From contig JAEYGI010000036.1 in the NCBI GenBank assembly GCA_023402395.1, positions 1 to 51,415 on the forward strand: a DNA stretch of 51,415 nt. The letters are read 5' to 3'. Position 1 is the first letter of the stretch, and each line of letters opens with the position of its first letter. Origin of the DNA: Bacillota bacterium (GTDB taxonomy: Bacteria > Bacillota > UBA4882 > UBA8346). This document shows, one piece after another, positions 31,496 to 38,944 of the stretch. The notes beneath the pieces are model-generated. The model was not told where the DNA came from, made no database searches, and saw nothing but the letters and a program-made list of their open reading frames with translations. Position numbers and translations under genes: made by a program.

Positions 31496-31810
31496 TTAAA
31501 CGCCTGCCCCGGCATTCATTGCCACAACTACGGCGCTCATTCCCCAAACCGCGGCGTTCCATGCCGCAATTGCGGCACCCATTGCCGGACCTGTGGCAGT
31601 CATTCCCCAAACAACGGCGTTCATTGCCGCAACTGCGGCAATCGTTCCCCTCGCTCCGGCGGCCGCCGCCTGTCAATTGGGTGTTATCCCCGCAACTGCG
31701 GCGACGAATGCCGGTCAATTTTCAGTAACTAAATGAGTAAGGGGAACCGTTCCCTGTCAACTATTGGTCAGCGCCGTTACTACGGCAACGATTGCCGCTT
31801 GATTTTCAAG
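31496..31810. repeat. Array of fifteen 21-nt units (array 3), palindrome-rich
   Basis: Counting from 31517, every 21 nt begins a new unit: 31517, 31538, 31559, 31580, 31601, 31622, 31643, 31664, 31685, 31706, 31727, 31748, 31769 and 31790, with a weaker one at 31496. Most units begin CATTGCCGCAACTGCGGC or CATTCCCCAAACCGCGGC, so the first type contains the dyad GCCGCAACTGCGGC. The unit at 31727 begins AACTAAATGAG following CAGT, the same CAGTAACTAAATGA motif found in arrays 1 and 2. Open frames run through as heptad repeats on both strands but lack ribosome sites and overlap each other. The gap 31211-31985 holds nothing else that I can support. Confidence 0.8.
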
Positions 31811-31985
31811 GGACGCCGGAGCATTCGGGAGAGTTGCCAACACCGCGGGCCGGAGCGCCTGGGGTTTTAGACCGGCCGAATCATCTCTTTTTCTTAGCCG
31901 GCCGGTTGAAGGAGGAAGTGAGCAAGCGCCCGATGTAGTATCTACCATTATTGCCTGTCCCCGGTCCGGAATGGGGCAAATAAAA

Positions 31986-32033
31986 AAATCCCTCCGGCCT
32001 CGGGCGGCGATTGCGGCCGAGGCGGAGGGATTT
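31986..32033 (-). terminator. Terminator of the FAD oxidoreductase operon
   Basis: AAATCCCTCCG-GCCTCGG...CCGAGGC-GGAGGGATTT is a stem of about 17 bp. On the minus strand it is followed by a T-run (TTTTTTTATTT). It lies about 80 nt past the stop of the oxidoreductase gene. Confidence 0.85.
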
Positions 32034-32114
32034 GGAGCTGGTGTTGAGCAGCCGTTCCAGGCTGCCGCAAACCCCGGGATAGCGGACGGTGATTCCGGGG
32101 AACGCCCCGGCAGC

Positions 32115-33485
32115 TCAGCCGACCATCACCTGATTGTCAGTCAAGGCTTTCCGGAGTTTGGCATATTCCACCCGGCGCGGCGGAAGGTTCTCCCGGACCG
32201 CGAGCGCCGCCGCGGTGCCGGCCGCCTCTCCCGTGACGAAGCAGGGCGGCATCACCCGGACCGCGCCCAGCGCCTCATGGGTGGCGGAGATGCAGCGCCC
32301 GGCCACCAGCAGATTGTCCACGGTTTTGGGCAGCAGGCTCCGGTAGGGGATCGAATAGGCTTTCCCCGATTTGATCAGTTCGAACCGGCCCGACTTGCCG
32401 TCCGGCTGATGAATATCGATGGCGAAACCGCCCAATCCGATCGAATCCTCGAAGATCCGGGAATTATTGAGGTCGTCGGCTTCCAGCACGTACTCGCCGA
32501 CGATCCGGCGGGACTCCCTCACCCCGAGCTGCGGGGCGGAATCGGCCAGGCAAGCCTCTTCCGCGCCGGGAATGTATTTATGAAGGAAATTCATGACGAT
32601 CTGAACCTGTTTTCTCCCCTCAATCTCGGCCTGGGTCACCGCGAAGGGATCGGTGGCGTCGACATTGGTAATCCGGGTGGTATTGACCCGCCAGTAACCG
32701 TTGGTGCAGCTCTCGTACATCCCCAGTTTCTCGCGGTTAATCGGAAAGTCGCCATTGGCCCGGGCCCGCTCCACCTCGGTACTGAATTGCTTGCTGTCCG
32801 GCTCGGGATGATCCTGGCGGTGCTGCTCCAGCCGTTGCTTGTCGATATTGAAGACCTGGAAGAACAGCGTGCACGGTTGGGTCAGCCCGTCCCCCTCCCG
32901 GCCCTGTTTCATTTCAACCCCGGCGCTGGCCGCCACATCCCCGTCACCCGTGCAATCAATGAAAATCTTGGCGTTGATCGCCAGCAGTCCCGCTTTGGTC
33001 GCCAGCACCGCGCCGGTGATCCGCTCCTTCGCCCCGTCCATTACCGCCTGAACGAACATCGCGTGATAGAGCAGTTCCACGCCGGCCTCGACGCAGAGCG
33101 CCTCGGCCTCCCGCTTGAAGACTTCCGAATCAAACGGGCCGACATGGGCGTGGCCCCGGCTGATATACGAGGCATAGCTGCTCCCGGCCTCGCATTGCGA
33201 CGGGTGAATGGCGCCGCCCTGCCTGACCAGGCGGCCCACGAACTCCTCGAAGATTCCCTTGGTGATCTGTTCCGACCCGTCCGGGCTATAGGAAGTCATG
33301 AACGGCCCCACCAGGCCCGCGGTGGCCATGCCGCCCAGATAGCCGTTGGTCTCGACCAGCATGGTTTGGGCGCCGCCGCGCGCCGCGGCCACGGCGGCCG
33401 CGATGCCCGACGGGCCGCCGCCGATCACCAGCACGTCCACGTCGCGGACGATCGGGGCTTCGGTCGTCAATTGCAATGATTTCAT
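32115..33485 (-). CDS. FAD-dependent oxidoreductase (FAD_oxidored family)
   Basis: A soluble flavoprotein of 456 aa. Near the N-terminus DVDVLVIGGGPSGIAAAVAAARGGAQTMLVE is the dinucleotide-binding Rossmann motif (GxGxxG), followed by GYLGGMATAGLV. The middle has AKIFIDCTGDGDVAASAG, and near the C-terminus VDNLLVAGRCISATHEALGAVRVMPPCFVTGEAAGTAAALA, both typical of PF12831. GGAGGG precedes the ATG. It is the last gene of an operon with a permease, HyuA-like protein and metallopeptidase. The substrate is unknown; oxidation of a cyclic or hydroxylated carbon source is a guess from context. Confidence 0.88.
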   Translation of the reverse strand: MKSLQLTTEAPIVRDVDVLVIGGGPSGIAAAVAAARGGAQTMLVETNGYLGGMATAGLVGPFMTSYSPDGSEQITKGIFEEFVGRLVRQGGAIHPSQCEAGSSYASYISRGHAHVGPFDSEVFKREAEALCVEAGVELLYHAMFVQAVMDGAKERITGAVLATKAGLLAINAKIFIDCTGDGDVAASAGVEMKQGREGDGLTQPCTLFFQVFNIDKQRLEQHRQDHPEPDSKQFSTEVERARANGDFPINREKLGMYESCTNGYWRVNTTRITNVDATDPFAVTQAEIEGRKQVQIVMNFLHKYIPGAEEACLADSAPQLGVRESRRIVGEYVLEADDLNNSRIFEDSIGLGGFAIDIHQPDGKSGRFELIKSGKAYSIPYRSLLPKTVDNLLVAGRCISATHEALGAVRVMPPCFVTGEAAGTAAALAVRENLPPRRVEYAKLRKALTDNQVMVG

Positions 33486-33509
33486 CAGATTTCCCTCCGT
33501 TGTCGGCCG

Positions 33510-34103
33510 TCAGTCGCCCGAGCCGCCCTGGGCCGCGATCCGGTCGAAATAGACCGTTTCCAGCAGTTTCGGCTCAAACGAAAGATCGGCCAGATTTTTA
33601 CAAAAGGCGTTGGCCGCGATCTCGCTCACCGGCAGCAAATTGTGCTTGATCGGGATCAGTCCCAGCAGTTTGCGCTCGAAGCTGAATCTCCGGCTGACTA
33701 GCTCAATCTCGGTCATCTCATAATAATGGAACAATTCATGGGCGATGATGACCTCGCCGGCCCGCGCCTCGGGCCAAATCCGGTCTAAAAAATCGATCAC
33801 ATTGCCGTTGAGGTGAATTTGCTTGGACTTGGCGTGATACTCGGCGAATTTCACAAACCGGGCGTTATTCTTCTCACTGCGTTCATAGCTTACCGCGACG
33901 CCGCACTCGGCGGCGATCTCGGAAGGAGCCAGGCCCGGGTGGCGCGTCTTCACCGTTTGCGCCAGCTCATTTCCGATCCCGATGCCGGCCGCGATCAACT
34001 CCTCGATCCGCTCCGGCGGCAGCGCGCGGGTATATGAATACGAAGCGAAGATCTGGCGCGCCGACGCTTCCGGGGTCAACTTGGCATAGTTTGACAAATC
34101 CAT
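33510..34103 (-). CDS. ImmA/IrrE-like zinc metallopeptidase
   Basis: The 197-aa protein has the HExxH motif in VIIAHELFHYYEM (around residue 120) and a later Glu in the helix SEIAANAFCKNLADL, fitting the ImmA/IrrE (COG2856) pattern HExxH...ExxANxFA. The N-terminal part (PSEIAAECGVAVSYE, KFAEYHAKSKQIHLN) fits the same family. It has no helix-turn-helix partner of the usual repressor type next door. Instead it lies in a catabolic operon between the HyuA-like gene and FAD oxidoreductase. GGAGG before the ATG supports the start. It might process a regulator, but nothing here shows that. Confidence 0.78.
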   Translation of the reverse strand: MDLSNYAKLTPEASARQIFASYSYTRALPPERIEELIAAGIGIGNELAQTVKTRHPGLAPSEIAAECGVAVSYERSEKNNARFVKFAEYHAKSKQIHLNGNVIDFLDRIWPEARAGEVIIAHELFHYYEMTEIELVSRRFSFERKLLGLIPIKHNLLPVSEIAANAFCKNLADLSFEPKLLETVYFDRIAAQGGSGD

Positions 34104-34133
34104 CTCCGAGGCCTCCTTCCCGTCCCCAGCCGG

Positions 34134-36293
34134 TCAGCTTTTGCCGCGCTTCCTGGCCAGAGCGTAAATAGGTTGCTCGCCGTCGATCCCTTCGATCTCC
34201 AGCATGGCCAGGGACACAATCTGGTCGATCGTCTCCAGGCCGGACAAGTCAATGATCTTGCCGCTGATAATCAAAAAGATATCGGGCAGGCATTGTCCGG
34301 ATTCATCATAGACCGCGTTCTGCTCCACCACCGCCTTCAAGGTCTCGTTCAGCTTGCCGGCGCTGATGACATAGCCCGCCGGGTTCTCCATGGTGAGCTT
34401 GATCACGCCCTGGCGGTCCATGACGCAGATGAATTTCTGCCTGGCGGTCAACAGTCCGAACAGCTTTTTGACGCTTTTGACGATGCTGAAGACATGCAGC
34501 AACTCGTTCTCAAACAGGGCGGTCACGTCGTCGGGGTTGCCGTCCCCGACGGTTTGGGCGGCGGTCAGCCGCAATTGCCCGGCGTCGAGCGCCTGCCCGA
34601 GATTCTGATGCGCGCTCAGGTTGGTGGCGCCGACCGCGGTCGCCTTGACAATGCTCTTGGCGGAGTCGATGTCAATGGTCACCTGAATGGTCTCGCGCGC
34701 CGCGCCCGCTTTCATGGCGGCCTGCTCCGCCTCGGCCCGGATCTTGAGGATATCTTCCCGGGTGGGATTGACAATGGTCCGTTCCACCGAATCCCTAACC
34801 ATGGCCAGGGCCGCGCCAATGGTCGAGATAACCGGCGCGTTCTTGGCGATCTTGAATTTCAGGCCCATTTTGGCCGCGACCGCCGGCACGATGGTGCTGG
34901 CCCCGCCGCCGCCGCCGGTGAGAATCAGATAATTGCGGTTCAGGCGGTACTCTTTGATGAACTCTTCCACCGCGGGCGCCACTTTGGCCACGGCGATATT
35001 CATGATCTGCCGCGCGATCTCCTGAGCGGGCCGGCCGAACTCCCTGCCGATCGCTTCAAACAGGAGGGCGCCGTTTTCCGGCTTGGCCCGGGCGTAATCC
35101 GCCGGGGGCACCAGGCCCAGGTAATTGGCGGCGCAAGTCGTGGTAACCGCGTACCTCGCCCGGGACGTTTCCACTGCCAGATACTCCAGGTTGTCGGCGT
35201 CAACCGCTTTGACGCTGATCACTTTGGCCGTCTTCAGTTCCTCGGTATCGGCGTAGATCGCATAGCTCAACCCGGCGATATGCGCGCTGCGCGGGCCGAC
35301 ATCGGCTATCTTGCGGTCTTTCACCGCCACCATGCTCCCGCCCGCGATTCCGACGGTATTGATGTCGAGCGACGTCACATAGGTGCTGTGCTTGCCGATC
35401 TTGGCGTATTTGGTGATCACTTGGCCGTTTTGAATCGCGGAAATGTCAGTGCTGGTGCCGCCGACTTCCAGGAAGATCCCGTCGGAGATCTTTTCATACA
35501 TCAGCGCGCCGGCCACTCCCGCCGCCGGTCCCGACAGAACGGTGAGGATCGGCCGCTTTTTCATCTCCTCCACCTGCATCACTCCGCCGTCGCTGCGCAT
35601 GATCATCAGCGGCGCCCGGATCTGGGCGTTTTTCACCGCCGCGCTGGTCATATTGGCCGTCTGCATCATCTTCGGCAGAATGCTGGCATTGATCACCGCC
35701 GTCTTGGTCCGGGCCCGCAACCCGTAAAGCTTGGAGATCTCATGGCCCGAGGTGGCGATCATCCCCAGGCCGGCGGCGATTTCATTGGCTTCCTCCTCAT
35801 GCCTGGGATCGTCGACCGAAAAAGCCTCGGTGCAGACGACCACGTTCAGGCCCGCCTCCTGGAACGACTTGACCGCCGCCTCGACCTGCCCCCGGTCCAC
35901 GCCGTCGGAGGTGTTGAGGAAGGCGCTCCGGGTCTCGATGGTTTTGTTCTCGTTTAAGAGGATGGTGCCGATTTCCGTGTCTTTTTTGGCCTTCAGCCCT
36001 TCCAGGCCCCGGCCCATGCCGATGATCCCGAGATTGGCCACGTCCCCCTCAAGCAACGCGTTGGTTGCTTGAGTGGTGCCGTGGGCGATGAAGACAACAT
36101 CGTCGGGGGAGATCTGAATCTCTTCCAGCAAAGCGTAGAGCACATCGATGACACCCCGGGTGATTCCTTCTCGCGCCGAATGCGTCGTGGGCAATTTTTT
36201 GATGCCGACAATCTCATAGGTGCTGTTGTCCAGCGCGATGGCGTCCGTGAACGTACCGCCCACATCAATTCCGATCCGTATTTTTCTCCCCAT
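34134..36293 (-). CDS. Hydantoinase/oxoprolinase family protein, A subunit-like
   Basis: A 719-aa HyuA-type ATP-dependent amidohydrolase-like protein of the ASKHA fold. The start (IRIGIDVGGTFTDAIALDN) is the Hydant_A_N signature. Then VVFIAHGTTQATNALLEGDVANLGIIG, LMIMRSDGGVMQVEEMKKRPILTVLSGPAAGVAGALMY, FLEVGGTSTDISAI and a C-terminal YLILTGGGGGASTIVPAVAAKMGL follow. The extra ~170-residue C-terminal region is unlike the usual A subunit. No HyuB subunit gene is present in the operon. GGAGG precedes the ATG. Substrate could be a cyclic amide such as a hydantoin, but this is not shown by sequence. Confidence 0.87.
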   Translation of the reverse strand: MGRKIRIGIDVGGTFTDAIALDNSTYEIVGIKKLPTTHSAREGITRGVIDVLYALLEEIQISPDDVVFIAHGTTQATNALLEGDVANLGIIGMGRGLEGLKAKKDTEIGTILLNENKTIETRSAFLNTSDGVDRGQVEAAVKSFQEAGLNVVVCTEAFSVDDPRHEEEANEIAAGLGMIATSGHEISKLYGLRARTKTAVINASILPKMMQTANMTSAAVKNAQIRAPLMIMRSDGGVMQVEEMKKRPILTVLSGPAAGVAGALMYEKISDGIFLEVGGTSTDISAIQNGQVITKYAKIGKHSTYVTSLDINTVGIAGGSMVAVKDRKIADVGPRSAHIAGLSYAIYADTEELKTAKVISVKAVDADNLEYLAVETSRARYAVTTTCAANYLGLVPPADYARAKPENGALLFEAIGREFGRPAQEIARQIMNIAVAKVAPAVEEFIKEYRLNRNYLILTGGGGGASTIVPAVAAKMGLKFKIAKNAPVISTIGAALAMVRDSVERTIVNPTREDILKIRAEAEQAAMKAGAARETIQVTIDIDSAKSIVKATAVGATNLSAHQNLGQALDAGQLRLTAAQTVGDGNPDDVTALFENELLHVFSIVKSVKKLFGLLTARQKFICVMDRQGVIKLTMENPAGYVISAGKLNETLKAVVEQNAVYDESGQCLPDIFLIISGKIIDLSGLETIDQIVSLAMLEIEGIDGEQPIYALARKRGKS

Positions 36294-36329
36294 ACCGTTG
36301 CCTCCGTAAAAATTGTGGGTTAATTGGAA

Positions 36330-37601
36330 TTACATAAACCAGATTACCGCGATAATGATTCCGACCAGAACAAATAAGAGATTGAAGCCGATCGTGGCTT
36401 TGGTGTATTTGCCGGTGGTCGTCTGCAGGTACCCGGTGGTCCATACCACTTGGGAAGCGGTGGGGTCGTTGACGCCGACAAAGTAGTCATACAGCCAGAA
36501 CATGGCCACCAAAATCCCGGCCGGCAGGCCGCTGGTCGCCAGAATGCCGGCCAGCGCGGCGCCGAGGCCCCAGGGGTTGAGCGGCCCCCGATAGAGGGTG
36601 AGCAACGGCCCCAGCAGGCCGAAAACAAACACTACCGCCACCGGAGCGGTCGGAATCACGTTTTTGATCAGGTCGGTGATTGGCCCCACCAGCAGTTCGT
36701 GTTTGGCGGCGGTGACCACCATGCCGATGCCGAACATCAGCATCACGGTGACCGCCACATTGGCGAAGCCGTCGAAGATCGATTTGTTCAACATATCAAA
36801 GGTTCCGTTGAATTTGCACTTCCATTGGGTGGTAATGAGGCCGTAGGCGATGGCCGCGATGAACGAGGCATTGACGTCCCACTGGAAGCCGAGCACCAGA
36901 ATCAGCGGGACTAGCGGCGTCAGCATCGCGTAGAGCGGAACGAATTTGGGCGCCTCGACGCTTTCCACCTTGGCGGCCCACGAAAAGACGCGGCCTTTGA
37001 TTTTAATGCCAAGTACGATTCCAATGAGGGCGATGATGATTCCGGGGATTAAAAGCACCACGGCGATGTTCTTGATCTGTCCGATGTCCGTGGCGACCAG
37101 CGACTGAATGAACTTCCAGCGCGCCACGTTCAGGAAATACCCGAGAAAACTGCTGGTCAGCATGACGCTGCCCGCGATGACCTTGGGAACTCCGACCGAT
37201 AGCATGATCGGGAAAATAATCAGGCCCATCATAATCCGGGCGCCGCTGCCGACCAGGCCGATGAAACTGAAGCCGACCGCAAAGAAGCAGAGGATCGCGA
37301 CTAAGTACGGGTTGTCCCCGCCCAGTTCCGCCGCGCCGCGGATCATTTTCTCCGCGATCCCGGTTTTCTTGATCAATTCACCCAATACCGCGGCAATCAG
37401 TGTGGAATAAATCGCCGAGGCGAGCACGCCGAATCCTCCGCCAATAATGTCGTTGACCACTCCGGTGACGGGAACGCCGGCTACTAGCGCCATCACCAGC
37501 GCCATCAGAGGCAGGGCCGCTACCGCGTTCAACTTGTCCAGGACCATTAAGATCACAATTGCCAGGAATACCACGAGAATCAGACCAGATGTCAGTGTCA
37601 T
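36330..37601 (-). CDS. Multi-pass permease (GntP/CitM-like ion transporter superfamily)
   Basis: 423 aa with about 11-12 hydrophobic segments. It starts with VFLAIVILMVLDKLNAVAALPLMALVMALVAGVPVTGVV and has GFSFIGLVGSGARIMMGLIIFP, DVNASFIAAIAYGLITTQWK, and PLLTLYRGPLNPWGLGAALAGIL. The layout fits the ion transporter (CitMHS/GntP-like) class of carboxylate or sugar-acid symporters; the exact family is unclear to me. It is the first gene of the operon, so it probably imports the substrate. CTAAGGAGG precedes the ATG. The promoter has an IclR-type palindrome just downstream of the -10. Confidence 0.8.
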   Translation of the reverse strand: MTLTSGLILVVFLAIVILMVLDKLNAVAALPLMALVMALVAGVPVTGVVNDIIGGGFGVLASAIYSTLIAAVLGELIKKTGIAEKMIRGAAELGGDNPYLVAILCFFAVGFSFIGLVGSGARIMMGLIIFPIMLSVGVPKVIAGSVMLTSSFLGYFLNVARWKFIQSLVATDIGQIKNIAVVLLIPGIIIALIGIVLGIKIKGRVFSWAAKVESVEAPKFVPLYAMLTPLVPLILVLGFQWDVNASFIAAIAYGLITTQWKCKFNGTFDMLNKSIFDGFANVAVTVMLMFGIGMVVTAAKHELLVGPITDLIKNVIPTAPVAVVFVFGLLGPLLTLYRGPLNPWGLGAALAGILATSGLPAGILVAMFWLYDYFVGVNDPTASQVVWTTGYLQTTTGKYTKATIGFNLLFVLVGIIIAVIWFM

Positions 37602-37678
37602 GATTACCCCTCCTTAGAATTTTTTGGACTTCCTTACCAAGGATGCTTGCGTCGGGACATGGATCCGGAGTTCCAAAA

Positions 37679-37742
37679 CGAAACATCGTTTCGCATGTCG
37701 AAACGATAATTGAATCGTAACACAACTTTTAAATAAACTCAA
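37679..37742 (-). promoter_or_regulatory. Promoter and IclR-type operator of the permease operon
   Basis: On the minus strand TTGAGT (37737-37742), 17 nt, then TACGAT (37714-37719) form a promoter. Immediately downstream are two overlapping palindromes with GTTTCG/CGAAAC half-sites: CGAAAC-ATC-GTTTCG (37679-37693) and GTTTCG-CATGT-CGAAAC (37688-37704). IclR-family proteins bind such short palindromes, and a divergent iclR gene lies next door. The site position would allow it to block transcription. Confidence 0.65.
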
Positions 37743-37951
37743 GTTGTTTTTGAAAGCTTCGGACCGGAACAGGGCCGATGCATCATCACCCGCGGGCGGC
37801 GGGATTATTTATCTTTTGGCAATTGACCGGCGCGGCCTTCGTAGTCTATCATGAGATCAGATTCCTTCGCTCTATCGTTCTAGACTTTTGATGCAAATCT
37901 GATATTATTAAAGGCGTTGCAATACCCCGCGCCAAAGCCCGGGGAAACAAA

Positions 37952-38016
37952 AAAAGCCGGTTCCCGCAGTTTGAAGTGGGTCGATGGCCAATCGAGGGGC
38001 CACTCGGACGGCTTTT
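37952..38016 (+). other. Imperfect long hairpin in the iclR leader
   Basis: AAAAGCCG (37952-37959) pairs with CGGCTTTT (38009-38016), and inside are two smaller stems (TTCCCGC/GTGGG region and TGGCC/GGGCCA). The end is 28 nt before the iclR ATG and close to its AAGGAG. It could be an mRNA leader structure or an attenuator. The wider gap 37602-38044 also has the promoter above; I see no gene in it. Confidence 0.4.
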
Positions 38017-38044
38017 AAACGATCGCAAGGAGCATTGTAGCCAC

Positions 38045-38821
38045 ATGGCCGACCGTTTCGAGGAAAAAGTGCTTTCGGTAACCAAAGCATTGACGATCCT
38101 GGAGGTTCTCGCCAACGAGACCGACGGGCTCAGTTTGAATGATCTGTCCATCAAAACCGGGATGAACAAAACCACCATCTACCGGCTGCTAACTTCTTTG
38201 CTGGAACGGAATTTCGTGGAGCAGGACACCCCGACCAGCAAATATTATCTGGGTACCAGGATTTTATCGCTGGCATCCTCTTTTTTTCGGGAAAATGATA
38301 TTCGCTCCGTGGTGCAGCGGCAGGTCGCCGGAGTTTTCTTCGGCATCCCCCACCATATTTTCCTGGGCAAGCTGATCAACCGCAAATTAACCGTGATCGA
38401 CTGCCACCGGGGCGGCACCGGGGTGGCTTCAGCCATCCAAATCGGAGCATCGATTCCGTTTCATTGTACGGCCATGGGCAAGGTCTTCCTCGTTTATTCG
38501 CCGGATAAATTTATATTAAACACCCTGAGCCAATCCAATCTGGCCGCTTATACCGAACGCACCATTACGTCGTTCGCTAAACTGAAGGAGCATTTGAAGT
38601 TGATCTCGATTCAATGTTTCGCCACCGATCACGGCGAATATGAGGAAGCGATCGGTTCCGTCGCGGTCCCGATCTTCGATTATTCCCGTAATATCGTGGC
38701 GTCCCTGGGGATCTGCTTTCCTTTGGCGTCTTTGTCGGAACGGGAAGAAGCGGATATTACCCTCAATATGCTGGATCTCTCGCAAAAAATCTCCGCCAAG
38801 CTCGGCTATAACGCCGTTTGA
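38045..38821 (+). CDS. IclR-family transcriptional regulator
   Basis: The start ATG at 38045 (MADRFEEKVLSVTKALTILEVLANE) has AAGGAG 12 nt upstream. The N-terminal ~70 residues are the winged helix-turn-helix (LSLNDLSIKTGMNKTTIYRLLTSLLERNFVEQ). The C-terminal effector domain (residues ~85-255) has IPFHCTAMGKVFLVYSP, CFATDHGEYEEAIGSVAVPIFDYSRNIVASLGICFP and DLSQKISAKLGY, typical of IclR. About 258 aa. It is divergent from the permease-hyuA-peptidase-oxidoreductase operon, so it probably controls it, with the operator at 37679-37705. The inducer is unknown. Confidence 0.92.
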   Translation: MADRFEEKVLSVTKALTILEVLANETDGLSLNDLSIKTGMNKTTIYRLLTSLLERNFVEQDTPTSKYYLGTRILSLASSFFRENDIRSVVQRQVAGVFFGIPHHIFLGKLINRKLTVIDCHRGGTGVASAIQIGASIPFHCTAMGKVFLVYSPDKFILNTLSQSNLAAYTERTITSFAKLKEHLKLISIQCFATDHGEYEEAIGSVAVPIFDYSRNIVASLGICFPLASLSEREEADITLNMLDLSQKISAKLGYNAV

Positions 38822-38880
38822 TATCGTCTTTATTGACGCCTGACAACATAATCCTTTTCTTTATAGACAATTTTAGACAC

Positions 38881-38919
38881 AAAACCCCGGGTCCGGTTCT
38901 CTCAACCGGCCCGGGGTTT
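38881..38919. terminator. Bidirectional terminator between iclR and the LamG/CARDB gene
   Basis: AAACCCCGGGTCCGGTT-ctct-AACCGGCCCGGGGTTT forms a stem of about 16 bp with one mismatch at 38881-38919. The genes on both sides converge on it. Confidence 0.8.
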
Positions 38920-38944
38920 GAATTCCCGTCAGCCTTTTAATTCT

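Noticed and set aside
31480..31728. 82-codon frame with heptad repeats (SLPQLRR, SFPKPRR)
   Set aside because: A 21-nt period keeps any frame open; the opposite strand is open too, and no ribosome site is present.
31971..33479. 502-codon plus-strand frame opposite the FAD oxidoreductase
   Set aside because: Antisense shadow; the minus-strand gene has a complete flavoprotein pattern and a ribosome site.
34173..35957. 594-codon plus-strand frame opposite the HyuA-like gene
   Set aside because: Antisense shadow of a recognised protein, with no domain of its own.
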